DNA from: Variovorax paradoxus | GTDB taxonomy: Bacteria; Pseudomonadota; Gammaproteobacteria; Burkholderiales; Burkholderiaceae_C | NCBI RefSeq assembly: GCF_022009635.1 | Contig: NZ_CP091716.1 | Span: 1,813,001-1,877,000, forward strand | DNA: 64,000 bases | Reading direction: 5' to 3' | Shown: piece by piece, positions 19,353-28,067 of the stretch | Numbering within the stretch: position 1 is the stretch's first letter | How the letters are laid out: each line of letters opens with the position of its first letter | Program-made: the position numbers and the translations under genes | Notes under the pieces: generated by a model | What the model saw: the letters and a program-made list of their open reading frames with translations, nothing else | What the model was told of the DNA's origin: nothing | The model's database searches: none

Positions 19353-20819
19353 TTGTATCTGGGACTCGACCTCGGCACGTCCGAGCTCAAGGCGCTGCTG
19401 CTCGTCGACGATCACCGCATCGTGGGCGTGGCGCGCGCGCCGCTCACGGTCCAGAGGCCGCATCCGCTGTGGTCGGAGCAGGCGCCGGCCCAGTGGTGGC
19501 AGGCGCTCGAGCAGGTCATGGCGCAGTTGCGAGAGGCGCACGGCGAGGCGTTGTCGGCGGTGCGCGCCATCGGCCTGTCGGGCCAGATGCACGGCGCCAC
19601 GCTGCTCGATGCGGCCGGCGAGGTGCTGCGGCCCGCGATCCTGTGGAACGACGGGCGCAGCGGCGCGCAGTGCGAGGCGCTCACGCGTTCCGTGCCGCGG
19701 CTGGGCGAGATCGCGGGCAACCTGGCGATGCCGGGCTTCACCGCGCCCAAGCTGCTGTGGGTGCGCGAGCACGAGCCCGAAATCTTCGCGCGTACCGCAC
19801 GCGTGCTGCTGCCGAAGGACTGGCTGCGCTTCATGCTCAGCGGCGAGGCGGTCAGCGAGATGTCGGACGCGGCGGGCACGCTGTGGCTCGACGTGGGTGC
19901 GCGCGACTGGTCGGACGAGCTTCTCGCGGCCACGGGGCTGACGCGTGCGCACATGCCGCGGCTGGTCGAAGGCAGCGAGGTTTCGGCGCTGCTGAAGCCC
20001 GAACTCGCGGCGCGCTGGGGCCTGGGGGAGGGCGTGAAGATCGCGGGCGGCGCGGGCGACAACGCCGCCAGCGCGGTCGGCATGGGGCTGGTCGAGCCGG
20101 GGCAGGGCTTCGTGTCGCTGGGCACCTCGGGCGTGGTGTTCGTGTCGACCGACCGCTTCCTGCCGAACCCCGCGCAGGCGATGCACGCCTTCTGCCATGC
20201 GCTGCCGGATCGCTGGCACCAGATGTCGGTGATGCTCTCGGCCGCGAGCGCGGTGAGCTGGGCCGCGAAGACTTTCAGGTTCGCGGACGAGGCCGCGCTG
20301 CTCGAAGCGGCGGCGTCGGTGCCGTTGGCGCAGCGCGAGCGCTGCCCGCTCTTTCTGCCGTACCTTTCGGGCGAACGCTCGCCGCACAACAACCCGAATG
20401 CGCAGGGCGTGCTGTTCGGGCTGACGCATGCGCACGGGCCGGCCGAGATCGCCTATGCCGTGGTCGAGGGTGTGAGCTTCGGCCTGCGAGACGGCTTTGA
20501 CACCCTGCGGCTGCCGGCCGACATGCCGCTGCGCGAAGTGGCGCTGGTGGGTGGCGGCGCGCGCAGCGTGTGGTGGGGACAGTTGCTGGCTGACATCTTC
20601 GGCGTGACGCTCACGCTCTATGCGGGCAGCGAGACGGGCGGGGCGCTGGGCGCGGCGCGGCTGGCGTGGCTGGCCGATGGGGGGGATGTCGCCGAAGTGT
20701 GCACGTTGCCGCCAGTGAAGCAGCAGCTGATGCCGTCGACGGAAGCCGCTGCTTCGCATCAGGCGCGGCACACGCGATTCCAGGCGCTCTACACGGCGTT
20801 GCGAGACCAGTTCCACTAA
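19353..20819 (+). CDS. xylB: Xylulokinase
   Basis: FGGY-family kinase (488 aa) phosphorylating D-xylulose to xylulose 5-phosphate, the product being used by transketolase and transaldolase. It has LGLDLGTSELKALL at the N-terminus, GLSGQMHGATLLD, ILWNDGRS and the C-terminal FGGY motif region VALVGGGARS. The start is TTG at 19353, with a strong SD (AGGGGG) 7 bases upstream and no nearby ATG. It is the last gene of the operon; a terminator follows 13 bases after the stop. Its presence argues that D-arabinitol as well as hexitols is used. Confidence 0.93.
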   Translation: MYLGLDLGTSELKALLLVDDHRIVGVARAPLTVQRPHPLWSEQAPAQWWQALEQVMAQLREAHGEALSAVRAIGLSGQMHGATLLDAAGEVLRPAILWNDGRSGAQCEALTRSVPRLGEIAGNLAMPGFTAPKLLWVREHEPEIFARTARVLLPKDWLRFMLSGEAVSEMSDAAGTLWLDVGARDWSDELLAATGLTRAHMPRLVEGSEVSALLKPELAARWGLGEGVKIAGGAGDNAASAVGMGLVEPGQGFVSLGTSGVVFVSTDRFLPNPAQAMHAFCHALPDRWHQMSVMLSAASAVSWAAKTFRFADEAALLEAAASVPLAQRERCPLFLPYLSGERSPHNNPNAQGVLFGLTHAHGPAEIAYAVVEGVSFGLRDGFDTLRLPADMPLREVALVGGGARSVWWGQLLADIFGVTLTLYAGSETGGALGAARLAWLADGGDVAEVCTLPPVKQQLMPSTEAAASHQARHTRFQALYTALRDQFH

Positions 20820-20832
20820 CCAAGCGCCCATA

Positions 20833-20860
20833 AAAAAACCCGTCGCAAGACGGGTTTTTT
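20833..20860. terminator. Terminator after xylB, probably bidirectional
   Basis: A stem AAAAAACCCGTC/GACGGGTTTTTT with a GCAA loop. It has six T on the + strand and seven T on the - strand, so it can end both the polyol operon and the convergent groEL transcript. Confidence 0.9.
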
Positions 20861-20967
20861 GTTTCGCGAAACACCGCGGAACCGGCTCTGCCGGGCCGCA
20901 GGTGTTGCCCCCGGTAGGGGGTAGGCGTAGCGGACACGAAGTGCCGCGCAGCCTGGGGGCGAGCGAA
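20861..20967. repeat. Intergenic palindromic sequence, likely dispersed repeat
   Basis: The non-coding stretch between the terminator and groEL holds nested palindromes: GTTTCGCGAAAC at its start, CCCCCGGTAGGGGG (about 20908-20921), and a GCGGaCAC-GAA-GTGCCGC hairpin just beyond, ending in GCCTGGGGGCGAGC. Sequences of this type recur between genes in Comamonadaceae as I remember them. Only one copy is in this window, so repetition cannot be shown here. Confidence 0.5.
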
Positions 20968-20968
20968 A

Positions 20969-22624
<1,656 letters not shown>

Positions 22625-22650
22625 TTATTACTCCGAATGGGATGTTTGAA

Positions 22651-22941
22651 TTACTTCTCGACGACCGCGAACAGGTCGTCTTCCTTCATGACCAGCAGTT
22701 CGTCGCCGCCGACCTTGACGGTCTGGCCGCTGTACTTGCCGAACAGGACGCGGTCGCCGACCTTGACGGTCAGAGCAGCCAGTTCGCCCTTGTCGTTGCG
22801 CTTGCCCGGGCCCACGGCCAGGACTTCGCCCTGATCGGGCTTTTCAGCGGCTGCGTCGGGGATGACGATGCCGGAGGCAGTCTTGGTTTCGCTGTCAACA
22901 CGCTTGACGATCACGCGATCGGCCAAAGGACGAAGTTTCAT
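22651..22941 (-). CDS. groS: Co-chaperonin GroES (10 kDa)
   Basis: The 96-residue heptameric lid of GroEL, starting [15 protein letters not shown]. The mobile loop ([13 protein letters not shown]) and the C-terminal [15 protein letters not shown] are intact. The open frame continues upstream to 23037, but the homologous start is 22941, preceded by AGGAGATG. It leads the groES-groEL operon. Confidence 0.99.
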   Translation of the reverse strand: MKLRPLADRVIVKRVDSETKTASGIVIPDAAAEKPDQGEVLAVGPGKRNDKGELAALTVKVGDRVLFGKYSGQTVKVGGDELLVMKEDDLFAVVEK

Positions 22942-23030
22942 TGCATCTCCTGGATGTATGGATAAGAAACGGGTTTGTGGTCGGGTGCCGGACCGGAGGC
23001 CGGCAGCCCATCGACTGGAAGCGAGGGCTG

Positions 23031-23057
23031 TTAGCACTCGTCAGCAGCGAGTGCTAA
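23031..23057 (-). promoter_or_regulatory. CIRCE operator (HrcA binding site)
   Basis: A perfect inverted repeat TTAGCACTC - 9 bases - GAGTGCTAA, identical to the CIRCE consensus. It lies 90 bases upstream of groES and abuts the -10 box, so bound HrcA would block initiation. Confidence 0.98.
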
Positions 23058-23085
23058 TCATAAGGGCAATCGATGACGTTTCAAG
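23057..23085 (-). promoter_or_regulatory. groES promoter, overlapping vegetative and heat-shock elements
   Basis: Reading on the minus strand, TTGAAA (23084-23079) and TATGAT (23062-23057) are 16 bases apart, a good sigma-70 promoter. The same stretch gives CTTGAA (23085-23080), then 13 bases to CCCTTA (23066-23061), compatible with a sigma-32 promoter. CIRCE starts at the last base of the -10. Confidence 0.65.
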
Positions 23086-23135
23086 GTCTGGGTCGGCAAG
23101 GGCGGCTTGGATGGCATCCTGCAAAAGCATACAAT

Positions 23136-23150
23136 TGAGAACCATTCTTA
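23136..23150 (+). promoter_or_regulatory. Fur-box-like site upstream of the FecI-type sigma gene
   Basis: TGAGAACCATTCTTA matches the 7-1-7 Fur consensus TGATAATnATTATCA at 10 of 14 positions, lies 46 bases before the likely sigma-factor start, and precedes an iron-signalling operon. Confidence 0.7.
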
Positions 23151-23195
23151 TTAGTGACCTTGCGCGGCACCAGCGGCTGCGCGGAAATTCCATCC

Positions 23196-23705
23196 ATGCC
23201 GGCCGGCGAGTTCGCGTTACCCCAGCACGAGGTGCAAACGCTCTACAGCAACCATCACGGATGGCTGCACGCCTGGCTGCGCAAGAAATTGGGCTGCTCG
23301 CACAACGCCGCCGACCTGGCGCACGACACCTTCGTGCGGCTGCTGAGCAAGACGGAGCCCGTCGCCGCGGCTGAACCGCGCGCCTACCTGGCGACCATCG
23401 CACACGGGCTGGTGGTCGATTTCCACCGGCGCCGGGCGCTGGAGCGCGCCTACCTCGACACCCTGGCCGCGTTGCCCGAACCCCAGTTGCCGTCGCTCGA
23501 GGCACGGGCCATCGTGCTCGAAGCCCTGGTGGCCATCGACACCATGCTCGACGGCATGAAGCCGCCGGTGCGCCAGGCTTTCATGCTTTCGCAGCTCGAC
23601 GGCCTGACCTACGCCGAAATTGCTGCCCGCCTGGGCGTGTCGGTGCGCACGGTCAACAACTACATGCTCAAGGCGCTCGAGCATTGCTACCTGCTCGCGC
23701 CCTGA
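23196..23705 (+). CDS. ECF sigma factor, FecI-like
   Basis: Extracytoplasmic-function sigma factor, 169 aa. The sigma-2 region includes AADLAHDTFVRLL (-10 recognition). Sigma-4 is LDGLTYAEIAARLGVSVRTVNNYM (residues about 132-155, given here as two adjacent motifs LDGLTYAEIAARL and GVSVRTVNNYM). It should direct transcription of the downstream FecA-like receptor when the surface signal arrives. I chose ATG 23196; a GTG at 23154 is in frame but lies right behind the Fur box. It overlaps the anti-sigma gene (TGATG). Confidence 0.92.
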   Translation: MPAGEFALPQHEVQTLYSNHHGWLHAWLRKKLGCSHNAADLAHDTFVRLLSKTEPVAAAEPRAYLATIAHGLVVDFHRRRALERAYLDTLAALPEPQLPSLEARAIVLEALVAIDTMLDGMKPPVRQAFMLSQLDGLTYAEIAARLGVSVRTVNNYMLKALEHCYLLAP

Positions 23706-24730
23706 TGATGAAGTCCGGCATCGAACTGGCGCCCGACGACATCGGCACGCCCTCGCGCAGCGAATCCGAGGTCCGCAAGGAGGCCATCGCCTGGTATGCC
23801 CGGCTGTGCTCCGGCGATGCCAGCGAGGCCGACCGCGAGAACTGGCGCCGCTGGCATCGCGCCCACCCTGACCATCAGCGCGCGTGGCAGCGTTTCGAAG
23901 CCATGCAGGCAACGCTCAAGCGCGTGCCGGCGCACATGGCGGCTTCCACGCTGCGGGCCGCGCATGCCGACCGGCGCCGGGTGCTGCGCGGCATTGCCGT
24001 GCTGGCGGGCGGCGGCTCGCTGGCCTACCTGTCGTGGCAGGCGACCGGCACCGACGGCGGCTGGCGCGCCTGGCTGGCCGACTACCGCACCGGCACCGGC
24101 GAGCAGCGTTCCGTCACGCTGGCCGATGGCTCTTTGCTGATGCTGAACACCCGCACGTCGGTGGATGTGTCCATCGACGCCACGCACAGGCTCATCAGCC
24201 TGCGCGAAGGCGAGATCCTGGCCGAGACGGCAAAGCACCGCCGCGTGCCGGGCGCGGCGCGCACCGACAGCCGTCCCTTCCTGGTGGCGACGCCGCACGG
24301 CCGCATCCTTGCGTTGGGCACGCGCTTCACGGTGCGCACCGACGGCGCGCGCACGGTGGTGAGCGTGCTCGAGGACGCGGTCGAGGTCCGTGCCTCGCGC
24401 GCGCCGGGCCATGTGGTGCGGCTGGAGGCCGGGCAGCAGGTGGCCTTCACCGGCGTCAGCATCGAGGCGCCGCAGCCGGCCGATCCTGCATTGGCCGAAT
24501 GGGAGCATGGCAGCCTGGTCGTCAACGACTGGCGGCTGGGCGACGTGGTGGCCGAACTCGCGCGCTACCACCGCGGCCGGCTGGCCTGCGACCCTGCCAT
24601 CGCGGACATCCGGGTCTCCGGCGCCTTCCCGGTCATGGACACCGACAAGGCGCTGGCGGTCATCGTCCGCGCGTTTCCGGTGCGCGTGACCGGCCTCACA
24701 CGCTATTGGGTGACGCTCGTACCCGCCTGA
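23705..24730 (+). CDS. FecR-type sigma regulator (anti-sigma)
   Basis: A 341-aa inner-membrane regulator relaying the signal from the receptor to the ECF sigma factor. The N-terminal cytoplasmic DUF4880-like segment (EAIAWYARLCSGDASEADRE) contacts sigma, one transmembrane segment follows near residues 100-115 (GIAVLAGGGSLAYLSW), and a periplasmic FecR domain begins with the T-x-x-G-E-x-R/x-V-x-L-x-D-G-S pattern (TGTGEQRSVTLADGSLLMLN). The secretin/TonB-like C-terminus binds the STN domain of the receptor. Its start overlaps the sigma stop codon. Confidence 0.93.
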   Translation: MMKSGIELAPDDIGTPSRSESEVRKEAIAWYARLCSGDASEADRENWRRWHRAHPDHQRAWQRFEAMQATLKRVPAHMAASTLRAAHADRRRVLRGIAVLAGGGSLAYLSWQATGTDGGWRAWLADYRTGTGEQRSVTLADGSLLMLNTRTSVDVSIDATHRLISLREGEILAETAKHRRVPGAARTDSRPFLVATPHGRILALGTRFTVRTDGARTVVSVLEDAVEVRASRAPGHVVRLEAGQQVAFTGVSIEAPQPADPALAEWEHGSLVVNDWRLGDVVAELARYHRGRLACDPAIADIRVSGAFPVMDTDKALAVIVRAFPVRVTGLTRYWVTLVPA

Positions 24731-24852
24731 TTCCGCCGCGGTCTTGCGCCTCGCGCACTTTTTCGTTCGGCGCCTTTCATCTTTTTCGATTTCGTTCGGC
24801 CTACCCATTGAGAGCCATGAATCCGCAATCAATGCCGAAGGAATTTCGAAGA

Positions 24853-27333
24853 ATGCACGCGCACCCCTCATCACCTCATCCCGTCCGCAAGGCGCTGCTG
24901 TGCCTGTTCGCCGCGACGATGGCCCTGCCGATCGCGGCCGTGGCCGCGGACCCCGCCGAAAGCGCCCGCGCGCAGAACCAGGCCGCCCGCACGTACCGCA
25001 TCGACGCCGGCCCGCTGGCTTCGGTGCTCGGGCGCTTTGCCGCGGCGTCGGGCGTGGCGCTGTCCTTCGACCCCGCGAGCACGCGGACGCTGAACTCCGG
25101 CGGCCTGCAGGGCAGCTACACCGTGCGCGCCGGCTTCGCCGCGTTGCTCTCGGGCACCGGCCTCGAAGCGGTGGAGGGCGGGGCGGGCGAATTCACGCTG
25201 CGCAAGAGCGCCGCGGCGCCCGAGGCTTCGGCGGGCGAGCCGGGCGATGCCGACGGCACGCTGCCGGCGGTGCGCGTGGTGGCCCGCGCCGCGCCGGCAC
25301 CCGCCGACGCCGACGACCGCTACCAGCCCACGCCCGACGCCTCCACCCTGCGCACCACCGCGCCGGTGCTGGAGATTCCGCAGGTGGTGAACGTGGTGCC
25401 CGCGCAGGTCATCCGCGACCAGCGCCCGCGCAACATCGACGACGCGCTCACCAACGTCAGCGGCATCAACCAGGGCAACACCCTGGCCAGCACGCAGGAC
25501 ACCATCATGAAGCGCGGCTTCGGCGGCAACCGCGACGGCTCCATCATGCACAACGGCATGCCGCTGGTGCAGGGCCGCGGCATGAACGCGGCGGCCGAGA
25601 GCGTCGAGGTGCTCAAGGGCCCGTCGTCGCAGCTCTACGGCCTGATGGACCCGGGCGGCGTGATCAACGTGGTGAGCAAGAAGCCGCAGCTGCGCCAGCG
25701 CACGAGCCTGTCTCTGCTGGGCTCGGGCTACGCGGGCGGGCGCGACGGCACCGGCGCCACGCTGGACACCACCGGCCCCATCGGCGAGAACGGGCTGGCC
25801 TACCGGCTGATCGTCGACCACGTGGACGAAGACTACTGGCGCAATTTCGGCAAGCACCGCGAGACGCTGGTGGCGCCGTCGCTGGCCTGGTACGGCGACG
25901 ACACGCAGGCCGTGCTCTGGTACGAATACCGCAAGTACGTCACGCCCTTCGACCGCGGCACCGCGCTCGACCCGCGCACCCAGCGCCCGCTGGCGCTGCC
26001 CAAGACGCAGCGCCTGGACGAGCCCTTCAACGAGATGAGCGGCGAGACGCACCTGGGCCAGCTCTCGGTCGACCACCAGTTCGGCGGCGGCTGGGCCGGC
26101 CACCTGAACCTCAGCTACAACCGGGAAACCTACGACGCCAACCAGCTGCGGGTGAACGGCATCAACACCACGCGCGGCACGCTCACGCGCAGCAACGACG
26201 CGACCCACGGCGCGCTGAGCACCGACAGCTACGCCACCGCGTATGTCGACGGCACGGTCGAGCTGGGCGGCATGCGCCACGACCTGCAGTTCGGCTGGGA
26301 CGCCGAGTACCGCAAGATCTACCGCGCAGACCTGCTGCGCCAGGCCACCAAGAGCACCTTCAGCTACCTGTTCCCGGTGTACGGCCTCGAGGTGCCGTCG
26401 AGCACCGTGTCGGCGAGCGACAGCGACCAGACCGACAAGCTGCACAACCAGTCGCTGTTCTTCCAGGATTCCATCCACCTGAGCGACCGCTGGATCGCGG
26501 TGGCCGCGCTGCGCTACCAGGCGTGGTCGCAGCTCGCCGGGCGTGGACGGCCCTTCAAGGTCAACACCGACACCGACGGCTCCAAGCTGCTGCCGCGCCT
26601 GGGGCTGATCTACAAGTGGACCGACACCGTGTCGTTCTACGGCAGCTACACCCAGTCGCTCAAGCCGGCGTCGACCATCGCGCCGCTGTCCAGCGGCTAC
26701 GTGCTCGATGCATCGGTCAAGCCAGAGGAAGCCAAGTCGTGGGAACTCGGCGCCAAGTTCGACATGCCCGGCGGCGTGACAGGCACCGTGGCGCTGTTCG
26801 ACATCCACAAGCGCAACGTGCTGGTTTCGCAGTTCAACGACGTGACCAAGCTCACCGACTGGCGCACTTCGGGCGCGGCCCGTTCGCGCGGCCTCGAAGT
26901 GGACGTGGCGGGCCAGCTGAGCAGGAACTGGAGCGCGATCGCGAGCTACGCCTACATCGACGCCAAGACCACGGAAGACCCGCTGTACGCCGGCAACCGG
27001 CTCTGGAACGTGGCGCGGCAGACCGCGTCGCTTTCCGCCGTGTACGACTTCGGCCAGGTCTTCGGCGGGGAGGGCAGGCTGCGCATGGGCGCCGGCGCGC
27101 ATTACGTCGGCAAGCGCGCGGGCGATTCGGCCAACAGCTTCGTACTGCCGGGCTACACCACGGTCGATGCCTTCGCCACCTACGACACGCGCCTGTACGG
27201 CAAGAAGGTCAAGTTCCAGTTGAACGTGAAGAACCTGTTCGACAAGACCTACTACCCGTCGGCCGCCAACGCCTATTTCATTTCGATGGGCGATGCGCGC
27301 CAGGTCTCGTTCCTCACGACCTTCGAGTTCTAG
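24853..27333 (+). CDS. TonB-dependent transducing siderophore receptor (FecA/FpvA type)
   Basis: Outer-membrane receptor of 826 aa. It has a signal peptide (cleavage near AVAA, residue 32), then an STN signalling domain (about 47-118) that talks to the FecR protein, a plug (about 165-280, with NVVPAQVIRDQRP and VEVLKGPSSQLYG), and a 22-strand barrel ending in a terminal Phe. The STN domain makes it an inducer-sensing receptor, not just an importer. ATG 24853 follows GAAGGA and gives a normal signal peptide; ATGs at 24817 and 24832 are alternatives. It lies downstream of fecI/fecR-type genes in the classical order. The ligand is a ferric siderophore of unknown type. Confidence 0.94.
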   Translation: MHAHPSSPHPVRKALLCLFAATMALPIAAVAADPAESARAQNQAARTYRIDAGPLASVLGRFAAASGVALSFDPASTRTLNSGGLQGSYTVRAGFAALLSGTGLEAVEGGAGEFTLRKSAAAPEASAGEPGDADGTLPAVRVVARAAPAPADADDRYQPTPDASTLRTTAPVLEIPQVVNVVPAQVIRDQRPRNIDDALTNVSGINQGNTLASTQDTIMKRGFGGNRDGSIMHNGMPLVQGRGMNAAAESVEVLKGPSSQLYGLMDPGGVINVVSKKPQLRQRTSLSLLGSGYAGGRDGTGATLDTTGPIGENGLAYRLIVDHVDEDYWRNFGKHRETLVAPSLAWYGDDTQAVLWYEYRKYVTPFDRGTALDPRTQRPLALPKTQRLDEPFNEMSGETHLGQLSVDHQFGGGWAGHLNLSYNRETYDANQLRVNGINTTRGTLTRSNDATHGALSTDSYATAYVDGTVELGGMRHDLQFGWDAEYRKIYRADLLRQATKSTFSYLFPVYGLEVPSSTVSASDSDQTDKLHNQSLFFQDSIHLSDRWIAVAALRYQAWSQLAGRGRPFKVNTDTDGSKLLPRLGLIYKWTDTVSFYGSYTQSLKPASTIAPLSSGYVLDASVKPEEAKSWELGAKFDMPGGVTGTVALFDIHKRNVLVSQFNDVTKLTDWRTSGAARSRGLEVDVAGQLSRNWSAIASYAYIDAKTTEDPLYAGNRLWNVARQTASLSAVYDFGQVFGGEGRLRMGAGAHYVGKRAGDSANSFVLPGYTTVDAFATYDTRLYGKKVKFQLNVKNLFDKTYYPSAANAYFISMGDARQVSFLTTFEF

Positions 27334-27334
27334 G

Positions 27335-28054
27335 ATGAAGTCGCTCGCACACATTACCCGCCGCGCCGCCGTCTCTCTTCTGATGGCGTGCGGCTTCGCG
27401 ACGGCAGGCGCACAGGCCGCCGAACTGCCGGGGCAGGGCCGCAAGGTCGTGCTGCTGGTTCAGCGCGACGGCCCGAACCTGCCGGTCGACGAGAAGGTCA
27501 AGGCGCACCTCGAATCGCGCGGCTTCGCCGTGACGCTGCAGGACCAGTCGGCCGCGCCGTCGGTGGCGGCCGGCGCGGATCTTGTCGTGATCTCTTCCAC
27601 CGTCGCCGCCAAGGACGTGAGCGGCGCATGGCGCCAGTTGCCGGTGCCGCTGCTCACCTGGGAAAACGACCTGCTCGACGACCTGGCCATGACCGGCAAG
27701 CGGCACGACACCGACTTCGGCGAAGCCGCCAAGGAGCGTTACCTGTGGCTGGTCAATGCGCCGCATCCGATGGCGGCGGGCCTGCCGGCCGGCGTGACGA
27801 ACGTCTACGCCAGGCAGGCCGGCATGAGCTGGGGCAAGCCGGGGCTGGGCGCCATCACCATCGCCACCTTGTACGGCCAGCCCGAGAAGGCGGCGATCTT
27901 CGGTTACGAGAAGGGCGCCACCATGGACTACGAGTCGCTCGCGCCGGCGCGCCGGGTGATGTTCTTCCTCGGCAACGAGACCTTCACCAACCTTTCGCCC
28001 GCGGGCCGGATGCTGTTCGACGCGGCCATCGACTGGACCGCCGGCATCCGCTGA
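27335..28054 (+). CDS. Secreted protein of unknown function in the siderophore operon
   Basis: A 239-residue protein with a clear signal peptide (ending near GAQAAEL, residue 30). The mature part alternates hydrophobic strands and glycine turns (KVVLLVQRDGPN, DLVVISSTV, LLTWENDLLDDLAM, AAIFGYEKGATM), suggesting an alpha/beta fold like class-I amidotransferase or ThuA domains; no catalytic Cys is visible. It begins one base after the receptor stop (TAGG-ATG) and ends 13 bases before the reductase gene, so it is part of the same transcript. A role handling ferric chelate in the periplasm is inference from position only. Confidence 0.8.
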   Translation: MKSLAHITRRAAVSLLMACGFATAGAQAAELPGQGRKVVLLVQRDGPNLPVDEKVKAHLESRGFAVTLQDQSAAPSVAAGADLVVISSTVAAKDVSGAWRQLPVPLLTWENDLLDDLAMTGKRHDTDFGEAAKERYLWLVNAPHPMAAGLPAGVTNVYARQAGMSWGKPGLGAITIATLYGQPEKAAIFGYEKGATMDYESLAPARRVMFFLGNETFTNLSPAGRMLFDAAIDWTAGIR

Positions 28055-28067
28055 AAACAAAGAATCG

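Noticed and set aside
23154-23195. GTG start for the ECF sigma factor at 23154
   Set aside because: It lies directly behind the Fur-like site and leaves no room for a promoter and leader; ATG 23196 fits family length.
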